Source of the DNA: Streptomyces kronopolitis
GTDB lineage: Bacteria > Actinomycetota > Actinomycetes > Streptomycetales > Streptomycetaceae
DNA length: 36,876 nucleotides
Assembly (NCBI RefSeq): GCF_014646275.1
Contig: NZ_BMND01000049.1
Span: forward strand, 1 to 36,876
Reading direction: 5' to 3'
The notes beneath the pieces are model-generated. The model saw only the letters and a program-made list of their open reading frames with translations, did no database searches and had not been told where the DNA came from. The position numbers were made by a program, and so were the translations under genes. Each line of letters begins with the position of its first letter. Positions within the stretch are counted from its first letter, which is position 1. Shown piece after piece: positions 16,410 through 23,670 of the stretch.

Positions 16410-16436
16410 GGAAGTAAAGACAGACGAGGGGCGCAC

Positions 16437-16700
16437 ATGACCGAGCTGTTCCAGGAATTGCTGGTCGAGGAGGCGGACGAGGAGCTCGGCTGGCAGGAGC
16501 GCGCACTGTGCGCCCAGACCGACCCCGAGTCCTTCTTCCCGGAGAAGGGTGGCTCCACCCGCGAGGCCAAGAAGGTCTGCCTCGCCTGCGAAGTCCGGTC
16601 CGAATGCCTGGAGTACGCGCTCGCCAATGACGAGCGCTTCGGAATTTGGGGCGGCCTGTCCGAGCGCGAACGGCGCCGGCTCAAGAAGGCCGCCGTCTGA
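16437..16700 (+). CDS. whiB: sporulation regulator WhiB (4Fe-4S Wbl protein)
   Basis: An 87-residue Wbl transcription factor that acts with WhiA to trigger septation in aerial hyphae. The four cluster-binding cysteines are Cys25, Cys48, Cys51 and Cys57 (C-x22-C-x2-C-x5-C). They are followed by the sigma-contact turn GIWGG (69-73) and a basic C-terminus RERRRLKKAAV for DNA binding. The sequence from TELFQELLV onward is what I remember for Streptomyces WhiB. The start is ATG 16437 with GAGGGG about 6 nt upstream. It is transcribed alone, away from the cysteine dioxygenase and F420 genes. Regulation is discussed under its upstream region. Confidence 0.98.
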   Translation: MTELFQELLVEEADEELGWQERALCAQTDPESFFPEKGGSTREAKKVCLACEVRSECLEYALANDERFGIWGGLSERERRRLKKAAV

Positions 16701-17013
16701 CGATGACCGCTCAGCCACCCGTACCGGAGGCGCGCGGCCGCACCGACCACGCCGCCGTACCGCCTCAACTCCCCATATCCCCCTATAACGAACACTCCGC
16801 CTCCAGCGACCTTCTCGCCGGGGGCGGACTGCTGTACGGGCCGGTCGGGGTACCGGCACGAAGCATTAGTGTGGGGCCCCGTCCGAGATGCGCCGCCGCC
16901 CTGCCGGGCGCTCGCGTCGCCTCGTAGTCCGTCGCAGTGTCTTCCGGGGGCGGGTGCCCAGCGCGACTGCGCAACGGGTCCCGAACTCCCGGGTCCGGAG
17001 GGCCCGTACCTCG
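16701..17013 (+). other. 313-nt gap between whiB and the large glycosyltransferase gene
   Basis: No gene is seen. It contains a TATAAC hexamer near 16784 and a TTAGTGT near 16866, which could be -10 elements for the downstream gene. It also contains an inverted repeat GCCGGT-CGGGGT-ACCGGC at 16840-16857 that may be an operator or a weak terminator of whiB. A GGAGG site at 16997-17001 belongs to the next gene. Confidence 0.4.
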
Positions 17014-20000
17014 ATGTCCGTGCACAGCCAGTCGGCGGCCCAGGCCGCCTCATATGCAGCCGCCCCGCCAGAGTTCCCGCGGCACGTGGTCACCGCCGTG
17101 ATCGTCTCCCATGACGGAGCCCGCTGGCTGCCCGATGCGCTCGCCGGCCTGCTCGGCCAGGAACGCCCCGTGCAGAACGTCGTCGGCGCCGACACCGGCA
17201 GCGCGGACGACTCCGCCCGGCTGCTCGCCGAGGCCATCGGGGACCAGCGGGTGCTGCACCTCGCCCGCCGCTCCGGATTCGGCACCGCCGTCGACGAGGC
17301 CGTCCGCACGGCCCCCGTCCTCACCCCCGACGAGCTGCCGTATCTGCGCCGGCCCAGCGGCTGGGACCCGGTCAGCCGCACCTGGCACGACGAGGCGTAC
17401 GAGATGCCGGAGTTGCCGCACGGCGAACCGGTCCAGTGGCTGTGGCTGCTGCACGACGACTGCGCCCCCGCGCCGGACGCGCTCGCCGAACTGCTGCGGG
17501 TCGCCGACGCCAGCCCCTCCACCGTGATCGTCGGACCCAAGCTGCGCAGCTGGTACGACCGCCGCCAGCTGCTGGAAGCCGGTGTCAGCATCGCCCGCAG
17601 CGGCCGCCGTTGGACCGGCCTGGACCGCCGCGAACAGGACCAGGGCCAGCACGACCAGGTACGCCCGGTGCTGTCCGTGTCCACCGCGGGCATGCTCATC
17701 CGCCGCGATGTCTACGAGGAGTTGGGCGGCTTCGACCGGCGGCTGCCGCTGATGCGCGACGACGTCGACCTGTGCTGGCGCGCCCAGGCCGCCGGCCACC
17801 AGGTCCTGGTCGCCCCGGACGCGGTCCTGCGCCATGCCGAGGCCGCCGCCCGCGAGCGCCGCCCCATCGACTGCGTCGGCCGCTCGGTCGCCAACCCGCA
17901 CCGCGTCGACAAGGCCGGCGCCGTCTACACCCTGCTCACCAACACCCGCGGCCGGCTCCTCCCGTACGTCCTGCTGCGGCTGCTGATCGGCACCTTCCTG
18001 CGGGTCGTCGCCTACCTCGTCGGCAAGGTCCCCGGCCAGGCGCTCGACGAACTCGCCGGGCTCTTCGGCACCCTGCTGCGGCCCGGCAAGATCCTCGCGG
18101 CACGCAAGAAGAGAGGCCGGCCCGCGGTCGACGCGAGCGACCTGCGGCCGCTCTTCCCGCCACCCGGCGCGACGGTGCGCGCCACCGCCGAACAGGTCGC
18201 CGGCAACCTCGCCGGGCGGGCCGCCCCCGACGTGGCCTCGGCCGGCCGGCACGGCGCCGTCGAGTCCGGACCCGGCGGGGACGACGCCGACTTCCTGGAG
18301 ATCGAGCAGTTCGCCCGGCTCAAGCGGATCGCCCGCCGGCCGGCACCGGTGCTCTTCCTCGTCCTGCTGCTGGTCTCGCTGGTCGCCTGCCGCGGACTGC
18401 TCGGCTCCGGCGCGCTGACCGGCGGCGCGATGCTGCCCGCGCCCGGCGGCGTGTCCGACCTGTGGTCGGCGTATCTCGACAGCTGGCACGCGGTCGGCGT
18501 CGGCTCCGGCGGCTCCGCGCCGCCCTACCTCGGCGTCGTCGCCCTGGTGTCGAGCATCTTCCTCGGCTCCACCGGCTTCGCCGTCACCCTGCTGCTGGTC
18601 TGCTCCGTCCCGCTGGCCGGCCTCACCGCCTACTTCGCCTCCCGCCCGCTGGTCGCCTCCCGGCTGCTGCGCGCCTGGGCGAGCATCGCCTACGCCTTCC
18701 TGCCGGCGGCCGCCGGAGCGCTGGCCGGCGGCCGGCTGGGCACCGCCGTGCTCGCCATCCTGCTCCCGCTGATGGCCCGCGCCGGCGTCGCCGCGAGCGG
18801 GCTGCGGCTGCCGCCGGGCACCCGGCCCAGCTGGCGCGCGACCTGGGCGTATGTCCTGCTGATCACCTTCACCACGGCCTTCACCCCGGTCGTCTGGCCG
18901 ATCGCGGTACTGCTCGGGGCGGGCCTGCTGGTGCTGCGCGCCGTCCGGGGCAGCCGCGAGCAGCTGCTCGCCCACGGGCTGCGCTTCCTGGCCGTGCTCC
19001 TCGCGCCGATGGTCGTGCTCGCCCCCTGGTCGCTGTCGCTGCTGACCCACCCCGGGCGCTTCTTCCAGGAGGCCGGCCTGGGCTACGGCGCCGGCTCCGC
19101 CTCCGTGCTCGACCTGATCGGCCTCAGCCCGGGCGGCCCCAAGGCCGTCGGCGGGGTGCTGCTGTTCGGCATCGTGCTGGCCGCGCTCGCCGCGACCCTG
19201 CGCGACGAGCGGCAGCTCGCGATCCGCACCGCCTGGGCGGTGGCCCTGGCCGGGCTGCTGCTCGCCGCGCTGGGCAACGGCTCCGGCTGGACCGGGCCCG
19301 CCATGCTCGTCTACGGGCTGGCGCTGCTGTGCGCCGCGGCGATCGGCGCCGAGGGCATCCGCACCCGGATGGCCAGCGTCGGCTTCGGCTGGAAGCAGCC
19401 GGTCGCCGTGCTGATCGCGCTGGCCTCGCTGCTCGCCCCGCTCTACGCCGCGGTCAGCTGGATGATCACCGGCGCGGCCGGTCCGCTGGAGCGCCGCAAC
19501 CCCGAGCAGGTCCCCGCGTTCGTCGCCGAGGAGACCGGCACCGCCGACCGGGCCCGCACCCTGGTCCTCGACGGCACACCGGGCCACGTCGACTACTCGC
19601 TGGTCCGCGGCTCCGGCGCCCGGCTCGGCGACGCCGACCTGGCCGCCGAGGCGGGCGAGGACAAGCGCCTGGGCGGCATCGTCGCCCATCTCGTGGCCGG
19701 CTCCGGCGCCGACCAGGCCAACCAGCTCGGCGGCTACGCGGTCCGCTACGTCCTGGTCCGGGACGGCGCCCCGCGCGACATGGGCCGGGTGCTGGACGCG
19801 ACACCGGGCCTGACCCGGCTCAGCCAGGACGACGGCAGCGCCCTGTGGCGCGTCGACCGGCGGGTCTCGCGGCTCTCCATCGTCGCGGGCGAGGCCAAGG
19901 ACGGCACCAGCGCTGGCGACGCCGCCGCGCCCCTCCCCGTACCGGCCGGCCCCGTCGAGGCCCACACCAAGGTGCCGGACGGCGCCGACGGCCGGGTGCT

Positions 20001-20778
20001 GCGGCTGGCCGACGCCGCCGACGAGGGCTGGCAGGCCACCCTCAATGGCACCGCGCTCAAGCCCGTGACCGTCGACGGCTGGGCCCAGGGCTTCGCGCTC
20101 CCGGCCGGCGGCGGCACCCTCGACCTCACCCACGAGAACCCGCTCGGCCACACCCTCTGGCTGTGGGCGCAGGGCCTGCTCGCCGTCACCCTGGTGGTGC
20201 TGGCGCTGCCGGGCCGCCGCCGGGAGATCGACGACGACCTGCCCGAGGACGTGGCCGCCGCGCAGGCCGCCGCGGTCTCCGGCGACGGGCGGCGGGCCCG
20301 GCGCCTGCGGGCCCAGGCCGAGGCCGCCGGCGCCCCCGACGCGGCGGGCATCGGCCTCCCCGGGGAGCCGGACGGGCCGCCGCTCGACCCGGCCGCCGAG
20401 CCGGTACCCGTCCCGGACCCCGCCGGGGACCCCTACGGGGCGGTGCCGCCGCAGCAGTCGTACGACGAGTGGGCGGCCGCCGGGCAGCCGGTGGCCGACG
20501 GGCAGCAGCCCTACCCGCCCGCCGACCCCTACCAGGCCGGGCAGTACGGGCAGCAGCCCTACCCGCCGGCGGATCCCTACCAGGCCACCGACCCGTACGC
20601 CGCTGACCCCTACCAGGCGGGCGTCTACGACCCGTACGGGTACGGACAGCAGCAGCCGCAGCAGCAGTACGGCGAGGGCGACCCGCAGCACCGGCACCCC
20701 TACGACGACGGCGCCCCGTATCCCGGGTACCCCGGCTCCTACCCCGAGCCGCGCCGTGACGGGAGCGACCAGCAGTGA
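17014..20778 (+). CDS. giant membrane glycosyltransferase (GT2 domain plus polytopic membrane domain)
   Basis: A 1254-residue protein. A cytoplasmic GT2 domain occupies about 20-310 (VTAVIVSHDGARWL, the DXD-like LLHDDCAP near 145-152, RDDVDLCWRA near 246-255). Next come a hydrophobic segment near 315-340 and a cytoplasmic linker. About ten membrane helices follow between about 440 and 820, then an extracytoplasmic domain (about 820-1045), a final helix (about 1045-1066) and a Pro/Gln/Tyr-rich cytoplasmic tail. This resembles large actinobacterial membrane glycosyltransferases that build or export envelope polysaccharide. I start at ATG 17014 because GGAGG is 12 nt upstream. The stop overlaps the DUF5719 start (GTGA), so the two are translated together. 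Donor and polymer are unknown; GDP-mannose from the flanking man genes is a reasonable guess. Confidence 0.88.
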   Translation: MSVHSQSAAQAASYAAAPPEFPRHVVTAVIVSHDGARWLPDALAGLLGQERPVQNVVGADTGSADDSARLLAEAIGDQRVLHLARRSGFGTAVDEAVRTAPVLTPDELPYLRRPSGWDPVSRTWHDEAYEMPELPHGEPVQWLWLLHDDCAPAPDALAELLRVADASPSTVIVGPKLRSWYDRRQLLEAGVSIARSGRRWTGLDRREQDQGQHDQVRPVLSVSTAGMLIRRDVYEELGGFDRRLPLMRDDVDLCWRAQAAGHQVLVAPDAVLRHAEAAARERRPIDCVGRSVANPHRVDKAGAVYTLLTNTRGRLLPYVLLRLLIGTFLRVVAYLVGKVPGQALDELAGLFGTLLRPGKILAARKKRGRPAVDASDLRPLFPPPGATVRATAEQVAGNLAGRAAPDVASAGRHGAVESGPGGDDADFLEIEQFARLKRIARRPAPVLFLVLLLVSLVACRGLLGSGALTGGAMLPAPGGVSDLWSAYLDSWHAVGVGSGGSAPPYLGVVALVSSIFLGSTGFAVTLLLVCSVPLAGLTAYFASRPLVASRLLRAWASIAYAFLPAAAGALAGGRLGTAVLAILLPLMARAGVAASGLRLPPGTRPSWRATWAYVLLITFTTAFTPVVWPIAVLLGAGLLVLRAVRGSREQLLAHGLRFLAVLLAPMVVLAPWSLSLLTHPGRFFQEAGLGYGAGSASVLDLIGLSPGGPKAVGGVLLFGIVLAALAATLRDERQLAIRTAWAVALAGLLLAALGNGSGWTGPAMLVYGLALLCAAAIGAEGIRTRMASVGFGWKQPVAVLIALASLLAPLYAAVSWMITGAAGPLERRNPEQVPAFVAEETGTADRARTLVLDGTPGHVDYSLVRGSGARLGDADLAAEAGEDKRLGGIVAHLVAGSGADQANQLGGYAVRYVLVRDGAPRDMGRVLDATPGLTRLSQDDGSALWRVDRRVSRLSIVAGEAKDGTSAGDAAAPLPVPAGPVEAHTKVPDGADGRVLRLADAADEGWQATLNGTALKPVTVDGWAQGFALPAGGGTLDLTHENPLGHTLWLWAQGLLAVTLVVLALPGRRREIDDDLPEDVAAAQAAAVSGDGRRARRLRAQAEAAGAPDAAGIGLPGEPDGPPLDPAAEPVPVPDPAGDPYGAVPPQQSYDEWAAAGQPVADGQQPYPPADPYQAGQYGQQPYPPADPYQATDPYAADPYQAGVYDPYGYGQQQPQQQYGEGDPQHRHPYDDGAPYPGYPGSYPEPRRDGSDQQ
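20500..20586 (+). repeat. 39-nt direct repeat with 48-bp period in the GT tail
   Basis: Two copies (20500-20538 and 20548-20586) encode GQQPYPPADPYQA and differ only at a few third positions. Further degenerate DPYQA and DPYAA units follow. The repeat makes a Pro/Tyr/Gln tail at the cytoplasmic C-terminus, likely disordered and variable in length between strains. Confidence 0.8.
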
Positions 20779-22379
20779 AGCGCACCATGATGTCCCTGAT
20801 CGGCGTGGCCGTCGCGCTGGGCGCCGTCACCGGCGTCGCCGCCGTGAACGCCCCGGCCGGCGGCGACCACAAGGCGGCCCGCGGCAGTGCCCGGCTGCCC
20901 GTCCAGCGCTCCGCGCTGGCCTGCCCCGCCCCGACCTCCTCCGAGGTCGGACAGACCGACTACACCGCCTTCGCCCCCAAGGGCGCGGCGGCCGGCGGGG
21001 ACGGCACGAAGGGCACCGCCGCGCTGGTGCCCGCCGGGACCGTCAAGGACGCCGGCGGCAGCGACAACGGCAAGGGCAAGGGCAAGAAGCCCGGAAAGGG
21101 TGGCAAGGGCGGCAAGGACGCGGCCGGCGGGGCGGACTCCGCCTCCGGCCAGCTCGTCGCCCCCCGTGACACCAAGCCCGTCGCCCCCCTGAAGGAGGCC
21201 GGCACGCCCGCCACCGCGTCCACGGACAGCGCGGACGCCCCGGCGCTCGTCGGCGCGGCGGACGGCACCCTCGCCCCGGGCTGGACCGTCCAGCAGACCA
21301 CCTCCGTCGCCGCCGGCGCGGGCCGCGGCCTCATGGGGCTGAACTGCACCACCCCCGACACCACGTTCTGGTTCCCGGGGGTGAGCACCGCCGCGGACCG
21401 CCAGGACTACGTCCACCTGACCAACCCCGACCCGACCCCGGCCGTCGTCGACCTCCAACTGCGCGGCAAGGACGGGTCGTTGGGGGGCTCGACGGGCGAG
21501 GACATCACCGTCCCGCCGCACGCCACGGTCCCCGTCCTGCTCTCCACCCTGACCACCACCCCCGCCACCAACGCGTCCTTGCAGGTCGTCGCCCGTGAGG
21601 GCCGGATCGGCGCGGCCGTCCAGGCCACCGACGCCAAGCTCGGCAGCGACTGGCTGCCGGCCGCCGCCGACCCGTCGCCGAGCGTGGTGCTGCCCGGCAT
21701 CCCGAAGGACGCCAGTTCGGTCCGGCTGGTCGCCCTGGCCCCCGGCGAGTCCGACGCCGACCTCAAGGTGCAGCTCGCCACCCCCAGCGGGCTGATCACC
21801 CCGGCCGGTCTGGAGAGCCTGCACCTCAAGAGCGGGATGACCACCGCGGTGGACCTCAAGGACCTCACCAAGGGCGAGGCCGGCTCCCTGGTGCTCACCC
21901 CCGCCGACGGCAGCTCCAAGGTCCCGGTCGCGGCCGCGCTGCGGGTGACCCGCGGCAAGGGCGCCAAGCAGGAGATGGCCTTCATCCCGGCGACCCGGCC
22001 GGTCGAGCAGCGTGCCACCGCCGCCGACAACCGCGCCAAGGGCAGCACCCTCTCGCTGGTCGCGCCGGAGAAGGGCAAGGACGCCGAGGTGAAGGTCACC
22101 GCGTCGGCCGGCAGCGGCGGCGGCACCCCGGTCACCAAGACGTACACGGTCAAGGGCGGCACCAGCCGCGATCTCACCCCGCCGGTCCCGCAGGGGCTGA
22201 AGGGGACCTACGCGCTGACCGTGGAGCCGGCATCCGGCAGCGGCCCCTTCTACGCGGCCCGCATGCTCGCCCGCCCCCAGGGCGGGGTGCCCGCCTTCAC
22301 CGTCCAGACGCTGCCCGACGACCGGGGCACGGTCCTGGTGCCGACCGCGGGCCAGGACCTGTCGGTGCTGACGAAGTAA
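20775..22379 (+). CDS. DUF5719 family secreted protein
   Basis: A 534-residue protein with a hydrophobic N-terminal signal (MKRTMMSLIGVAVALGAVTGVAAV). A low-complexity Gly/Lys stretch (GKGKGKKPGKGGKGGKD, about 97-115) comes next. The rest is a long beta-rich region with features such as TPDTTFWFPGVS, YVHLTNPDPTPAVVDLQLRG, VPPHATVPVLLS and FYAARMLARPQGG, ending near DDRGTVLVPTAGQDLSVLTK. It looks like repeated Ig-like or jelly-roll wall domains with no catalytic motif that I recognise. The GTG start overlaps the stop of the large glycosyltransferase by 4 nt, so the two are coupled and probably act at the same membrane site. The role is unknown; an accessory or scaffolding factor for polymer export is inferred only from position. 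Confidence 0.85.
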   Translation: MKRTMMSLIGVAVALGAVTGVAAVNAPAGGDHKAARGSARLPVQRSALACPAPTSSEVGQTDYTAFAPKGAAAGGDGTKGTAALVPAGTVKDAGGSDNGKGKGKKPGKGGKGGKDAAGGADSASGQLVAPRDTKPVAPLKEAGTPATASTDSADAPALVGAADGTLAPGWTVQQTTSVAAGAGRGLMGLNCTTPDTTFWFPGVSTAADRQDYVHLTNPDPTPAVVDLQLRGKDGSLGGSTGEDITVPPHATVPVLLSTLTTTPATNASLQVVAREGRIGAAVQATDAKLGSDWLPAAADPSPSVVLPGIPKDASSVRLVALAPGESDADLKVQLATPSGLITPAGLESLHLKSGMTTAVDLKDLTKGEAGSLVLTPADGSSKVPVAAALRVTRGKGAKQEMAFIPATRPVEQRATAADNRAKGSTLSLVAPEKGKDAEVKVTASAGSGGGTPVTKTYTVKGGTSRDLTPPVPQGLKGTYALTVEPASGSGPFYAARMLARPQGGVPAFTVQTLPDDRGTVLVPTAGQDLSVLTK

Positions 22380-22402
22380 CCGCGCCCCGGACCCGCGCCC
22401 CC

Positions 22403-22442
22403 GACCCGCGCTACGGCCTCAGTCCTGGCCGTAGCGCGGGTC
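22403..22442. terminator. perfect 16-bp hairpin between convergent genes
   Basis: GACCCGCGCTACGGCC (22403-22418) and its exact complement (22427-22442) flank an 8-nt loop. The loop contains the stop codon of the minus-strand gene, and the right arm encodes its last residues. It follows the DUF5719 stop by 23 nt. This is the strongest terminator in the window and can serve both strands. Confidence 0.8.
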
Positions 22443-22883
22443 CACCGATTCCGGGGCCAGCCCCAGGAGTTCGGCGACCTGCTCGACCACCACTTCGTGG
22501 ACCAGGAACGCCCGCTCGTCGCGGCTCTTCGTCCGGATCTCCACCGGCCTGCGGTAGATCACGATCCGGTCGCGATGTCCGCCCGCGGCCGGCACCACCC
22601 GGCCCAGCGGCACCGTCTCCGTGTCGGCGTCGCCGTCCGGGCCGCCGTCCGGGCCGGAACCGGGCACGTCGAGGATCAGGAAGTCGACCTGGGAGAGCTG
22701 CGGCCAGCGCCGCTCCAGCCGGTCCCGGGAGTCGTACACGAGATCCACGAAGGCGTCGGCACGGGACACCGAGAGCGGCACCTGCGGCGGCGCGATCGGG
22801 CCGCGCATACCGCGGCCGTGGCGGTCGCGGCGGCGGAGCCGTGGCTGTGCCGGTCGGGGAGGTACGGGACTGTCCATCAGCAT
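22419..22883 (-). CDS. metallopeptidase-family (zincin-like) protein with degenerate motif
   Basis: A 154-residue protein of the zincin-like family found beside DUF3499 and manB in actinobacteria. The N-terminus is basic (RLRRRDRHGRGMRGP). The body contains LSVSRADAFVDLVYDSRDRLE and VDFLILDVPG. The would-be metal site reads LVHEVVVEQVAELLG. HE is present, but the second His of HExxH is Val, followed by Glu, so the classical zinc site is incomplete. It may be a non-catalytic relative or use another ligand set. I start at ATG 22883 (MLMDSP) with GAGGG about 9 nt upstream. It is convergent with DUF5719 and divergent from the DUF3499 gene. Confidence 0.8.
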   Translation of the reverse strand: MLMDSPVPPRPAQPRLRRRDRHGRGMRGPIAPPQVPLSVSRADAFVDLVYDSRDRLERRWPQLSQVDFLILDVPGSGPDGGPDGDADTETVPLGRVVPAAGGHRDRIVIYRRPVEIRTKSRDERAFLVHEVVVEQVAELLGLAPESVDPRYGQD

Positions 22884-23196
22884 CGAGCGTAGCCCTCGGG
22901 GACCCCCTGGCACCGGGGAGCGCGACAAGACGTGCCATGTCGTCGACTGACCGGACCTGTCCGTCTCGATTTCGATCGCATCCCCGAAGGAGATCGCAGA
23001 TCGTCAGCGGAATGGCGGGAAATGTCATGAGTCGTGACGGGATTCCTCGCCGCGGGCCGTCCGCCCCCACCCGCCCGGCCCAGGTCAGGTCGAGCGGGTG
23101 CAGGTCAGACGCATCGGACGAAGCGGGACGACACGGTTGGGTGAGCCTGGGCGGAGTCGTCGCGGCCCGCTCAAGAGTGCGGTACCGTCCAACGTC
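22884..23196. other. 313-nt divergent promoter region (zincin / DUF3499)
   Basis: No convincing gene is seen. A plus-strand frame runs through it and stops at TGA 23198-23200, overlapping the next start, but it has no properly spaced ribosome-binding site. A GAAGGAG near 22986 leads to no well-placed start codon. On the plus strand TACCGT near 23182 is a plausible -10 for a leaderless DUF3499 transcript. Confidence 0.35.
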
Positions 23197-23586
23197 GTGA
23201 GCCCTGTACGTCGCTGTTCGCGCACTGCGTGCGGCCGCCCCGCCGTCGCAACGCTGACGTACGTCTATGCGGATTCGACCGCCGTGCTCGGACCGCTCGC
23301 CACCTACGCCGAACCGCACTGCTACGACCTGTGCGCCGAGCACTCCGAGCGGCTGACCGCGCCCCGCGGCTGGGAGGTCGTCCGCCTCGCCCTCGACTCC
23401 GGCCCGCCCCGCCCCAGCGGCGACGACCTCGAAGCCCTGGCGAACGCCGTCCGCGAGGCCGCCCGCCCCCAGGAGCGCGCCGCCGGCGCCGGCGGCGGCG
23501 CACCCGCCCCCGGCGACCGCGACACCCACCCCATGGAGGTCGCCCGCCGCGGCCATCTGCGGGTGCTGCGCTCGCCGGATTCCTGA
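23197..23586 (+). CDS. DUF3499 family protein, probable zinc-binding
   Basis: A 129-residue protein with a conserved N-terminal half: VRRCSRTACGRPAVATLTY, then ADSTAVLGPLA, then HCYDLCAEHSERLTAPRGW. The spaced cysteines (C-x4-C, later C-x3-C-x2-H) look like a zinc ribbon. The C-terminus is Ala/Gly-rich and ends with the conserved-looking GHLRVLRSPDS. The GTG start at 23197 has no ribosome-binding site but has a -10-like TACCGT about 10 nt upstream, so the mRNA is probably leaderless. It lies just upstream of manB on the same strand in this lineage and in mycobacteria. Its molecular role is unknown. Confidence 0.85.
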   Translation: MSPVRRCSRTACGRPAVATLTYVYADSTAVLGPLATYAEPHCYDLCAEHSERLTAPRGWEVVRLALDSGPPRPSGDDLEALANAVREAARPQERAAGAGGGAPAPGDRDTHPMEVARRGHLRVLRSPDS

Positions 23587-23670
23587 GCCGCTCCCGCCGG
23601 CCGGCGGACGTCCTGCGGACAGCCCCGCCGGGTAGGTTGGGAGCCCCAAGGACTCCAGGAGGGCAGGCTT

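Larger units (their letters stand above)
15722..16436. other. 715-nt regulatory region between cysteine dioxygenase and whiB
   Basis: No credible gene is seen. The left part (to about 16000) is ordinary high-GC DNA with the perfect hairpin GACCCGT-AGGC-ACGGGTC at 15934-15951. The right part (about 16010-16400) is distinctly AT-richer, with runs such as GTTTTTACTGATTTGAAC near 16256-16275. It must contain the divergent promoters. The length fits the multi-input developmental control known for whiB; whiB is a known BldD target in Streptomyces, although I found no clean BldD box by eye. Confidence 0.5.

Noticed and set aside
17050..20697. A very long open frame on the minus strand opposite the large glycosyltransferase.
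   Set aside because: It is a GC-bias shadow: the composition is Gly/Arg/Val/Asp-rich without any domain, while the plus strand encodes recognisable GT2 and membrane segments.
22841..23200. A plus-strand frame ending in a GTGA overlap with the DUF3499 start.
   Set aside because: No start codon has a properly spaced ribosome-binding site, and the frame overlaps the start region of the divergent zincin gene. It is probably chance.
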